Part shown: one piece after another, positions 1 through 5,102 of the stretch
Layout of the letters: each line of letters begins with the position of its first letter
Position numbering within the stretch: position 1 is the stretch's first letter
NCBI GenBank assembly: GCA_023420715.1
Contig: JAEZVR010000122.1
Span: forward strand, 1 to 6,756
Direction: 5' to 3'
DNA length: 6,756 nt
Source: Bacillota bacterium
GTDB lineage: Bacteria > Bacillota > Clostridia > Saccharofermentanales > Fastidiosipilaceae
Position numbers and translations under genes: made by a program
Notes under the pieces: model-generated
The model's input: the letters and a program-made list of their open reading frames with translations, nothing else
Told to the model about the DNA's origin: nothing
Databases searched by the model: none

Positions 1-761
1 CGGTTGGTGTGTGTGAGGCTGCTTGCCGTGATCTAAATCCTTTTTACTTGCATCATTTTAAAACGGGAAAACCTTATATCGCCCAAAAATATGCGATGAC
101 ACTGGATGGCGCAATTGCCACACCAACAGGTCATTCAAAATGGATTACTGGCGAATTGGCGCGTCAGCATGTTCAGCTTTTGCGCAAACGATATCAAGCA
201 ATTTTAGTCGGTCGTCAAACCGTTATGGCGGATGATCCACAACTGACGTGTCGAGTCAATGAAGCGGCAAATCCGATTCGCATCATTTTGGATCGGTCTT
301 TTCGATTGGCGTCGCATTATGCTGTTTTTCAAACGGCCAAAGCTGTGCCAACAATCTTGGTCACGTATCAGGAAGCCCTGCAAGAACAGCCGCAAAAGCA
401 GAAGTTATTTGAAGGGCTTGGTGTGGACTTTCTGACGATTGATTCGGGGGCTGCATCTTCAGATCAGTTGTTTTGGGAAACCTTATTCAAAAAACTTGGC
501 GAACGGCAGATTCAGTCTGTTCTGATTGAAGGTGGGGCAAAGATTCATGGCTCGCTTTTTATGACACAGCTGACAGATCGGATTTATGCTTATATTGCCC
601 CAAAATTGATTGGCGGAGGTCCAGGACCACTCCATTCGTTGGGCATTCCGACAATGGATCAAGCACTGACACTCAAGCATCTGACCTATACGCCTTTAGG
701 CGAGGATGTTTTGATTGAAGGGGATTGCGATTGGGAGGGAAGATGTTCACAGGCATTGTAG
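1..761 (+). CDS. ribD: RibD, reductase domain (5' partial): bifunctional deaminase/reductase of riboflavin synthesis
   Basis: This is the C-terminal part of RibD. It lacks the zinc-dependent deaminase domain, which must lie left of the window; the frame is open to the edge (first full codon at 3), so the GTG at 9 is internal, not a start. RibD deaminates the pyrimidine product of GTP cyclohydrolase II and reduces its ribosyl side chain with NADPH in the cytoplasm. The visible region begins with the end of the deaminase domain (CEAACRDLN) and runs through the reductase domain: KYAMTLDG, the SKWITGE segment, ILVGRQTVMADDPQLT, a VLIEGGAKIHGSLF motif and the PKLIGGGPGP segment near the C-terminus. 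These match the RibD/RibG reductase family throughout. One small oddity is DGAIA, where homologues usually have Lys or Arg after DG. Its stop overlaps the next gene by 19 nt, suggesting translational coupling. Identification is secure; only the N-terminus is unknown. Confidence 0.95.
   Translation, partial: VGVCEAACRDLNPFYLHHFKTGKPYIAQKYAMTLDGAIATPTGHSKWITGELARQHVQLLRKRYQAILVGRQTVMADDPQLTCRVNEAANPIRIILDRSFRLASHYAVFQTAKAVPTILVTYQEALQEQPQKQKLFEGLGVDFLTIDSGAASSDQLFWETLFKKLGERQIQSVLIEGGAKIHGSLFMTQLTDRIYAYIAPKLIGGGPGPLHSLGIPTMDQALTLKHLTYTPLGEDVLIEGDCDWEGRCSQAL
733..740 (+). promoter_or_regulatory. Ribosome binding site of ribE
   Basis: GGGAGGGA ends 2 nt before the ATG at 743 and lies inside the ribD coding region. 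It fixes the ribE start at 743 (protein beginning MFTGIVEE, the canonical riboflavin synthase N-terminus) rather than the in-frame GTG at 725, which would add six residues not expected in the family. Confidence 0.8.
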
Positions 762-1402
762 AAGAACTTGGACGTATTCAAACGGTTCGTCCGGGAGCTG
801 TCTCCAGTCGATTGGAAATCGCATGTAGCCGTGTTTTACAAGATGTTCAGCTGGGTGACAGTATTGCGGTAAACGGTGTTTGCTTGACGGTGACGGCGTT
901 TACAAGCCATTATTTTGCTGCAGACGTCATGGCAGAATCGATCCGACGAAGTAATTTGAGTCAATTAAAGGCGGGTTCGATTGTCAATTTGGAACGTGCG
1001 CTGACCTTGAATAAACGATTGGGTGGGCACTTAGTCTCTGGGCATATTGATGGCATTGGTCGAATTTTAGCGCGCAAGCCAGAAGACAATGCGGTTTGGT
1101 TTACCGTGGAAGCGCCATCAGAACTCTTGCGGTTGATGGTGCCAAAGGGTTCCATTGCCATTGATGGCATTAGCCTGACCTTGGTTTCTGTAGAGCAAAA
1201 TCAATTTACCGTTTCAATTATTCCGCATACCATGGGCGAAACCACTTTGGGCACAGCACAGCCCGGTCGTTTGGTTAATCTTGAAACAGATCTCATTGGT
1301 AAATATGTTTTCAAGCGATTAGAAGCACAACAATCCACGCCAACGCAAAAATCCGCAACTGGACTCGATTTGGAAACTTTGATGACACATGGCTTTTTAT
1401 GA
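743..1402 (+). CDS. ribE: Riboflavin synthase, alpha chain
   Basis: The 219-residue product catalyses the last step of riboflavin synthesis: dismutation of two 6,7-dimethyl-8-ribityllumazine molecules to riboflavin and the pyrimidine precursor. The family is a tandem of two similar lumazine-binding barrels, and both are visible. The first (about residues 1-95) starts MFTGIVEE and has AVNGVCLTV with Cys47, matching the active-site Cys48 of the E. coli enzyme. The second (about 97-190) has LVSGHIDG with His101, AIDGISLTL with Ser144 and ETDLIGKY with Asp183, equivalents of conserved active-site positions. Length and the C-terminal MTHGF are normal. The start at 743 overlaps ribD by 19 nt; ribBA follows after 22 nt. 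It is called ribE here as in Bacillus (ribC/ribE elsewhere). Confidence 0.97.
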   Translation: MFTGIVEELGRIQTVRPGAVSSRLEIACSRVLQDVQLGDSIAVNGVCLTVTAFTSHYFAADVMAESIRRSNLSQLKAGSIVNLERALTLNKRLGGHLVSGHIDGIGRILARKPEDNAVWFTVEAPSELLRLMVPKGSIAIDGISLTLVSVEQNQFTVSIIPHTMGETTLGTAQPGRLVNLETDLIGKYVFKRLEAQQSTPTQKSATGLDLETLMTHGFL

Positions 1403-1410
1403 TTTGAATA

Positions 1411-1417
1411 GAGGAGG
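1411..1417 (+). promoter_or_regulatory. Ribosome binding site of ribBA
   Basis: GAGGAGG sits 7 nt before the ATG at 1425. It decides the start against an upstream in-frame ATG at 1389, which lies inside ribE, has no comparable site and would add 12 residues (MAFYDLNRGGKK) that do not look like family sequence. Confidence 0.85.
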
Positions 1418-1424
1418 CAAAAAG

Positions 1425-2702
1425 ATGCTATCGGAAAAAGAAGTGACCGTACAGGTTGAACGCTGTCTGGCAGATTTAAAAGCGGGAAAGTGCGTTTTGG
1501 TTATTGACGATCCGGATCGCGAAAATGAGGGCGATTTAATTTGCTCAGCTTTACATGCGACAACCGAAAATGTCAATTTAATGGCGACACATGGCCGAGG
1601 CCTTATCTGTATGCCCATGAGTGAGGCGCGTGCGCAGCGCTTGGGTTTATCGAGTATGGTGGCGGTAAACACAGATAATCATGCAACTGCTTTTACAGAA
1701 TCGATCGATTACATTGAGACGACAACGGGTATTTCCGCAGTTGAACGTGGTTTGACGGCACGCATGACGGTTGCACCAGATGCAAATCCAACACAGTTTA
1801 GACGCCCAGGGCATATGTTTCCACTCGTCGCTAAAGCCGGTGGGGTTTTAGCACGTGCTGGACATACAGAGGCTACAGTGGATTTAATGCAATTGGCAGG
1901 GTTGCCCGATTGTGGTCTATGCTGTGAAATTATGACAGAAGATGGCGAGATGATGCGCACCGAGGCCTTAATGGACTTTGCTGAACGTCATCAGCTCAAT
2001 GTGTTATCGATCAGCGACCTCATTGCTTATCGGTTGGTCAAAGATACCTTGGTTCGCTGTGAAGCCTCAGCGACCTTCCCTTGTCGTTACGGTTCTGGCT
2101 GGACCATTCATGGTTATGTCAATGTGATTAATGGTGAGCATCATGTGGCATTAACACTTGGTGATGTTGCAGATGGTAAACCAGTCTTGTGTCGGGTGCA
2201 TTCAGAGTGTTTAACGGGAGATGCGTTGGGATCGCGTCGCTGTGACTGTGGTCAGCAATATGATGCCGCCATGAAGATGATTGAAAAAGAGGGACGTGGC
2301 GCTCTAATCTATATGCGCCAAGAAGGCCGCGGTATCGGGTTGATCAATAAACTTAGAGCGTACGAACTGCAAGATACTGGTATGGATACGGTCGAGGCCA
2401 ATGTTGCGCTTGGTTTCCCGCCCGATATGCGAGATTATGGCATTGGCGCTCAAATTATTCGAGATTTGGGTATTCGTCAGTTGAGATTGCTGACCAATAA
2501 TCCCACAAAAATTAATGGGCTTACGGGATATGGTATTGAAATCACCGAGCGTGTACCGATTCAAGTGGAGATGCAGTCAGACGATGCGTTTTATTTGATG
2601 ACAAAACAAGATAAGATGGACCATATGACGACCTATAGCTGTGGCTGTGGTTGTCATTCCCATCACCATGATCGACACGAACATCACGAAACACACAAAT
2701 GA
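1425..2702 (+). CDS. ribBA: RibBA: 3,4-dihydroxy-2-butanone 4-phosphate synthase fused to GTP cyclohydrolase II, with a Cys/His-rich tail
   Basis: This 425-residue fusion makes both starting materials of riboflavin: the four-carbon unit from ribulose 5-phosphate and the pyrimidine from GTP. Residues 1-205 are the RibB domain, with the DRENEGD acidic loop (31-37), MATHGRGLICMPM, RRPGHMFPL, RAGHTEA (His147) and CEIM (Glu168). Residues from about 207 to 400 are the RibA domain: the zinc site Cys262, Cys273 and Cys275 in HSECLTGD...RRCDCG, RQEGRGIGL (298-306), the catalytic Asp334/Arg336 in PPDMRDYG, LLTNNPTK and EITERVPI. Both domains therefore look active. Some RibB positions are unusual (TAFTESID, SAVERG instead of the common TVS and SAADR patterns). 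After the normal family end near KMDH (397-400) there is an extra tail, 401-425, with Cys406, 408 and 410 and eight histidines, suggestive of metal binding. The start follows a strong Shine-Dalgarno site; ribH starts 17 nt after the stop. Confidence 0.96.
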   Translation: MLSEKEVTVQVERCLADLKAGKCVLVIDDPDRENEGDLICSALHATTENVNLMATHGRGLICMPMSEARAQRLGLSSMVAVNTDNHATAFTESIDYIETTTGISAVERGLTARMTVAPDANPTQFRRPGHMFPLVAKAGGVLARAGHTEATVDLMQLAGLPDCGLCCEIMTEDGEMMRTEALMDFAERHQLNVLSISDLIAYRLVKDTLVRCEASATFPCRYGSGWTIHGYVNVINGEHHVALTLGDVADGKPVLCRVHSECLTGDALGSRRCDCGQQYDAAMKMIEKEGRGALIYMRQEGRGIGLINKLRAYELQDTGMDTVEANVALGFPPDMRDYGIGAQIIRDLGIRQLRLLTNNPTKINGLTGYGIEITERVPIQVEMQSDDAFYLMTKQDKMDHMTTYSCGCGCHSHHHDRHEHHETHK

Positions 2703-2708
2703 TTTATC

Positions 2709-2715
2709 AGGAGGT
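2709..2715 (+). promoter_or_regulatory. Ribosome binding site of ribH
   Basis: AGGAGGT lies 4 nt before the ATG at 2720. It selects that start over the ATG at 2699, which overlaps the ribBA stop as ATGA but has no Shine-Dalgarno site upstream. Confidence 0.85.
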
Positions 2716-2719
2716 CATT

Positions 2720-3184
2720 ATGAAAAAAATAGAAGGTCATTTGATTGGTCGGGGGCATCGTATTGCGATTGTCGCGGCACGGTTTAATGAGTTTATTGTA
2801 TCCAAGCTCATTAGTGGTGCTGAAGATGTCTTGTTGCGCCATGAAGTTGATGCAACAGATATTACGTTGGTATGGGTGCCGGGTGCCTTCGAAATTCCAT
2901 TAGCGGCTCAACAATTGGCTGGTTCTGGCCGTTACGATGCGATCATTTGTTTGGGTGCGGTGATTAGAGGTTCGACGAGTCATTATGACTATGTCTGTGC
3001 AGAGGTTTCTAAGGGGATTGCCCAAGTCGGATTGGCGCATCAAATGCCAGTTATCTTTGGTGTCTTAACGACGGATACCATTGAACAAGCCGTTGAACGG
3101 GCTGGTACCAAAGCGGGTAATAAAGGGGCAGATGCCGCGATGGCCGCTATAGAAATGATTAACCTTCGCAAAGCACTTGCTTAA
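2720..3184 (+). CDS. ribH: 6,7-dimethyl-8-ribityllumazine synthase (RibH, beta chain)
   Basis: The 154-residue protein condenses the RibD pathway product (after dephosphorylation) with dihydroxybutanone phosphate from RibBA to give lumazine, the substrate of RibE. All family landmarks are present: ARFNEFI with Phe22, which stacks on the ring; VPGAFEIPL (53-61); GAVIRGSTSHYDYV (79-92) with His88, the catalytic base; GVLTTDT; and ERAGTKAGNKGADAA with Arg127. The residue numbers coincide with those of the Bacillus subtilis enzyme, and the length is typical of subunits that assemble into pentamers or 60-mer capsids. It is the last gene of the operon and is followed by a strong terminator 16 nt after the stop. 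Confidence 0.97.
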   Translation: MKKIEGHLIGRGHRIAIVAARFNEFIVSKLISGAEDVLLRHEVDATDITLVWVPGAFEIPLAAQQLAGSGRYDAIICLGAVIRGSTSHYDYVCAEVSKGIAQVGLAHQMPVIFGVLTTDTIEQAVERAGTKAGNKGADAAMAAIEMINLRKALA

Positions 3185-3193
3185 ATTTTTAAG

Positions 3194-3254
3194 GATAGCA
3201 AAAGCGTCGCGGTTTGTTTTAGAGATAAACCGCGACGCTTTTTTTGTAGCTATC
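3194..3254. terminator. Bidirectional intrinsic terminator between ribH and the CofE-like gene
   Basis: The arms at 3201-3215 and 3227-3241 pair perfectly over 15 bp around an 11-nt loop. The GC-rich core is GCGTCGCGG. A run of seven T (3239-3245) follows on the plus strand, and a TTTT run follows the same hairpin on the minus strand. Outer arms GATAGC (3194-3199) and GCTATC (3249-3254) are also complementary. It lies between two convergent genes, so it probably ends both transcripts. Confidence 0.92.
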
Positions 3255-3283
3255 ATCAATTTGCTCACATCAAAATGAAGGGA

Positions 3284-4477
3284 CTAATCTGCATAATGAT
3301 CAAAATAACCTTGAATTAAAATGAACGGTGTGCCTTTGTCGCCACTGCCTGATGTGAGATCACATAAAGAACCCAGTAAATCGGTTAATTGTCGGGGTGT
3401 TGTACCTTGTGCGGCCATGTTGCCAACAAGACTACCAGATTTGGCTTTAATATGGGCTTTAATGGCTTCGGTTTGATCGGCTGCGCGAAGTCCGGCAAAA
3501 TCGTTATCAGCCAGATATTTTAATTTGAGTTCGTTGGGTGTGCCTTCCAAACCTTGTGTGTACCCTGGACTGACAACCGGATCAGCTAATTCCCAGATTT
3601 TGCCAACGGGATCTTTAAAGGCGCCATCTCCGTAGACCATGACTTCAACCTTCACGCCGGTCTTTTCCAAAATCAGCGCTTGAATGTGTTCGACAAGCGC
3701 TTTGCATTCGCGGGGGAATAGCTTGACTTTTTCTTCGGTAGATTTATTAGAACCTAATAAGCCGTAGGCTTCATTGTATCCGTGTGTTTCAGAAGGTGAT
3801 GCTAAAACATCTGCCATTGTTAACACTTTGGCTGCTCCAGCACGCTCTAAATGACGTTTGGTGCGGTGTCTGGTATGAATATCACAGGCGATGACATGCT
3901 GCGTGTACTTTAAAATATCTTTTGCGCGGTTTGAGAAAATAACTTCGCAGGCGGCACCTTCTCCAGTGACAATCTCTTTGTAATAGGCCACATAATCCAT
4001 GCCTGTGAACGGATGTTTGGGTTCGCCAAATAATTTACGATAGGTGGCTTCGTCTAAGCAGTCATTGTATGGATCCACGCCTTTTTCTTCCATCAGATCT
4101 GCATCAATGAGGTGATTTCCCACTTCATCAGCCGGAAGAGACAGTTGAATAATGACCTTTTTTGCTGCTCTGGCAAATCCTTTTAGGCAAATGGCAAAGC
4201 GGTTGCGACTTAAAATTGGAAAAACAATGCCTAGGCAGTCCGTTTGCAGCTGTTGACGCACATCGCTGGCAATATCATCGATGCTGGCATAATTGCCTTG
4301 TGTTCTGGCGACGACGGATTCGGTGATGGCAACGACATCTTTTTCCCGGAGTTGAATGTTTTCGTTGTGAACGCAGTTTAACAGACTGTCGACTGCAATT
4401 TGGGCAATGTCATCGCCCTGATTTAAAATCGGACCACGAATCCCACGAACAACGGTGCCTAAACTTCTTGCTTGCAT
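3284..4477 (-). CDS. CofE-like protein (coenzyme F420-0:L-glutamate ligase family), role unknown here
   Basis: The 397-residue product belongs to the long, Firmicutes-type branch of the F420-0:gamma-glutamyl ligase family. CofE in archaea and actinobacteria adds glutamate to the F420-0 tail using GTP. Visible here are an N-terminal segment GTVVRGIRGPILNQGDDIAQ (7-26) and DVVAITESVVARTQGNY (47-63), replacing the KIVSKAEG-type motif of true CofE. Further along are FPILSRNRFAICLKG (86-100), DIHTRHRTKR (199-208), GLLGSNKSTEE, VMVYGDGAFKDPVGKIWELA (279-298), GTPNELKLKYLADNDFA, and a C-terminal LTSGSGDKGTP (374-384). No signal peptide or membrane segment is seen, so it is probably cytoplasmic. The start at 4477 follows TGGAGGG; the ATG at 4504 is less likely. 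It is convergent with ribH and divergent from the ArsD-like gene. No cofC, cofD or deazaflavin synthase gene is visible, so F420 ligation cannot be assumed; another amide-forming ligation on a different substrate is possible. Family call firm, function open. Confidence 0.85.
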   Translation of the reverse strand: MQARSLGTVVRGIRGPILNQGDDIAQIAVDSLLNCVHNENIQLREKDVVAITESVVARTQGNYASIDDIASDVRQQLQTDCLGIVFPILSRNRFAICLKGFARAAKKVIIQLSLPADEVGNHLIDADLMEEKGVDPYNDCLDEATYRKLFGEPKHPFTGMDYVAYYKEIVTGEGAACEVIFSNRAKDILKYTQHVIACDIHTRHRTKRHLERAGAAKVLTMADVLASPSETHGYNEAYGLLGSNKSTEEKVKLFPRECKALVEHIQALILEKTGVKVEVMVYGDGAFKDPVGKIWELADPVVSPGYTQGLEGTPNELKLKYLADNDFAGLRAADQTEAIKAHIKAKSGSLVGNMAAQGTTPRQLTDLLGSLCDLTSGSGDKGTPFILIQGYFDHYAD

Positions 4478-4483
4478 AATTAA

Positions 4484-4490
4484 CCCTCCA
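4484..4490 (-). promoter_or_regulatory. Ribosome binding site of the CofE-like gene
   Basis: On the minus strand TGGAGGG stands 6 nt before the ATG at 4477. It fixes the protein start at MQARSLG and rules against the in-frame ATG at 4504, which would place this site inside the coding sequence. Confidence 0.8.
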
Positions 4491-4530
4491 TTGAGGCATG
4501 GCATAGTGCCAAAACAATTGAAACGCCATT

Positions 4531-4559
4531 ATTTTACTTAAATCATCAGTGCCCCTCAA
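4531..4559 (-). promoter_or_regulatory. Probable sigma-70/sigma-A promoter of the CofE-like gene
   Basis: Read on the minus strand, TTGAGG (4559-4554) and TAAAAT (4536-4531) are separated by exactly 17 nt, matching the -35 and -10 consensus at 4/6 and 5/6 positions. The predicted transcript would start near 4524, giving a leader of about 47 nt before the ATG at 4477. Confidence 0.7.
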
Positions 4560-4593
4560 GACTGAACGTGCTGTGGTTGCACGACAGAACGTG
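4557..4593. repeat. Imperfect 14-bp direct repeat in the divergent control region, possible operator
   Basis: CAAGACTGAACGTG (4557-4570) and CACGACAGAACGTG (4580-4593) match at 12 of 14 positions, with a 23-bp period, close to two helical turns. The first copy overlaps the -35 of the minus-strand promoter; the second runs into the possible extended -10 of the plus-strand gene. This position suits a regulator that controls both genes, but binding is inferred. A small inverted repeat, CGTGC (4567-4571) with GCACG (4579-4583), lies across the two copies. Confidence 0.5.
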
Positions 4594-4600
4594 ATACACT
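4592..4600 (+). promoter_or_regulatory. Possible extended -10 promoter of the ArsD-like gene
   Basis: TG-A-TACACT resembles an extended -10 element (TGnTATAAT), with its hexamer 31 nt before the start codon at 4632. No convincing -35 is found at the right distance. An alternative is TTGCAC (4577-4582) with TGTAAA (4600-4605) at 17 nt spacing; neither is strong. Confidence 0.35.
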
Positions 4601-4631
4601 GTAAAGAAAACACGATTTAGTGAGGTGATAT

Positions 4632-5087
4632 ATGAATTGGAATTCATTAAAAGATATTCAAGTGGATTTATACGAGTTGGGTGCAGTGACACCGCTGGGT
4701 TTGTTGGGTGAAGGCGATGCACCGGTGCTCTTGGATGTCGCTGCTGTCGAAAAAACATTGACCCAAAAAGGATTATCCTTTAAACGGCATAATTTACATG
4801 AGGATCCTTTGGCATTTATTGAAAATGAACCGATTGCGGAATTATTGCGAACCAATGGAGATGAGGCTTTTCCCGCTTTGATGGTAAATGGTGCATTAAT
4901 TTGCACAGGGCATTATCCAACCCAGGATGAATGGATCCAAGCTCTGGGTTTAGCTGATTTTGAAACAGGCTTATCTCGAGTGACACCAGAGGAATTGGCG
5001 TCGATTCGCGAAAATATTGAAGCCGTGATGGCCGGCGGCTGCGGTGGTTGCTCGGGTTGTGGCGGTGGCTGCGGTTGCGGCTGTTAA
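4632..5087 (+). CDS. ArsD-like thioredoxin-fold protein lacking the arsenic-binding cysteines, with a Gly/Cys-rich C-terminal tail
   Basis: The 151-residue product aligns by eye along about 100 residues with ArsD, the metallochaperone that passes As(III) or Sb(III) to the ArsA ATPase. The best matches are FKRHNLHEDPLAFIENEPI (50-68, compare FNLAQ.P..F..N in ArsD), the FPALMVNG strand (80-87) and TGHYPTQDEW (92-101, compare GRYP.R.E). In ArsD the first loop carries Cys12, Cys13 and Cys18; the aligned residues here are Val19, Thr20 and Leu25. The C-terminus (134-151) is almost only Gly and Cys, with cysteines at 137, 140, 143, 147, 149 and 151, so metal or redox binding may have moved to the tail. 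GAGGTGAT (4622-4629) is an excellent ribosome binding site. No arsR, arsA or arsB is visible. A GlmU-type gene follows after 15 nt, probably co-transcribed. The fold relationship is fairly firm; an arsenic role is doubtful. Confidence 0.75.
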   Translation: MNWNSLKDIQVDLYELGAVTPLGLLGEGDAPVLLDVAAVEKTLTQKGLSFKRHNLHEDPLAFIENEPIAELLRTNGDEAFPALMVNGALICTGHYPTQDEWIQALGLADFETGLSRVTPEELASIRENIEAVMAGGCGGCSGCGGGCGCGC

Positions 5088-5102
5088 GAAAGAGGTAAGA
5101 CC

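Noticed and set aside
1..60. FMN riboswitch of the riboflavin operon
   Set aside because: Such an element would be upstream of ribD, outside the window; the left edge is already inside ribD coding sequence.
725..742. GTG at 725 as start of ribE
   Set aside because: It would add MRLGGK before the canonical MFTGIVEE N-terminus and put the strong GGGAGGGA site inside the gene.
1389..1424. ATG at 1389 as start of ribBA
   Set aside because: It lies inside ribE without a Shine-Dalgarno site; GAGGAGG directs the ATG at 1425.
1397..1672. Minus-strand open frame of 91 codons across ribBA
   Set aside because: It is antisense to well-supported conserved coding sequence and its translation resembles no protein; the same applies to other antisense frames within the rib genes, such as 1709-1960 and 2304-2564.
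2699..2719. ATGA overlap at the ribBA stop as the ribH start
   Set aside because: It looks like a coupling junction, but no ribosome binding site precedes it, whereas AGGAGGT precedes the ATG at 2720, which gives the normal RibH length and residue numbering.
4478..4504. ATG at 4504 as start of the CofE-like gene
   Set aside because: It would place TGGAGGG inside the coding region and add nine residues without family character.
4495..4510. Short inverted repeat GGCA-TAG-TGCC in the leader of the CofE-like gene
   Set aside because: The stem is only 4 bp and there is no sign of an aptamer or attenuator; it is likely chance.
4546..4758. Minus-strand open frame across the divergent promoter region
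   Set aside because: It overlaps the promoter elements and the start of the ArsD-like gene, with low-complexity translation and no family resemblance.
5031..5084. Gly/Cys tail of the ArsD-like protein as a frameshift artefact or DNA repeat
   Set aside because: The frame continues naturally from a helical segment, uses mixed Gly and Cys codons instead of exact repeat units, and ends just before a properly spaced ribosome binding site for the next gene.
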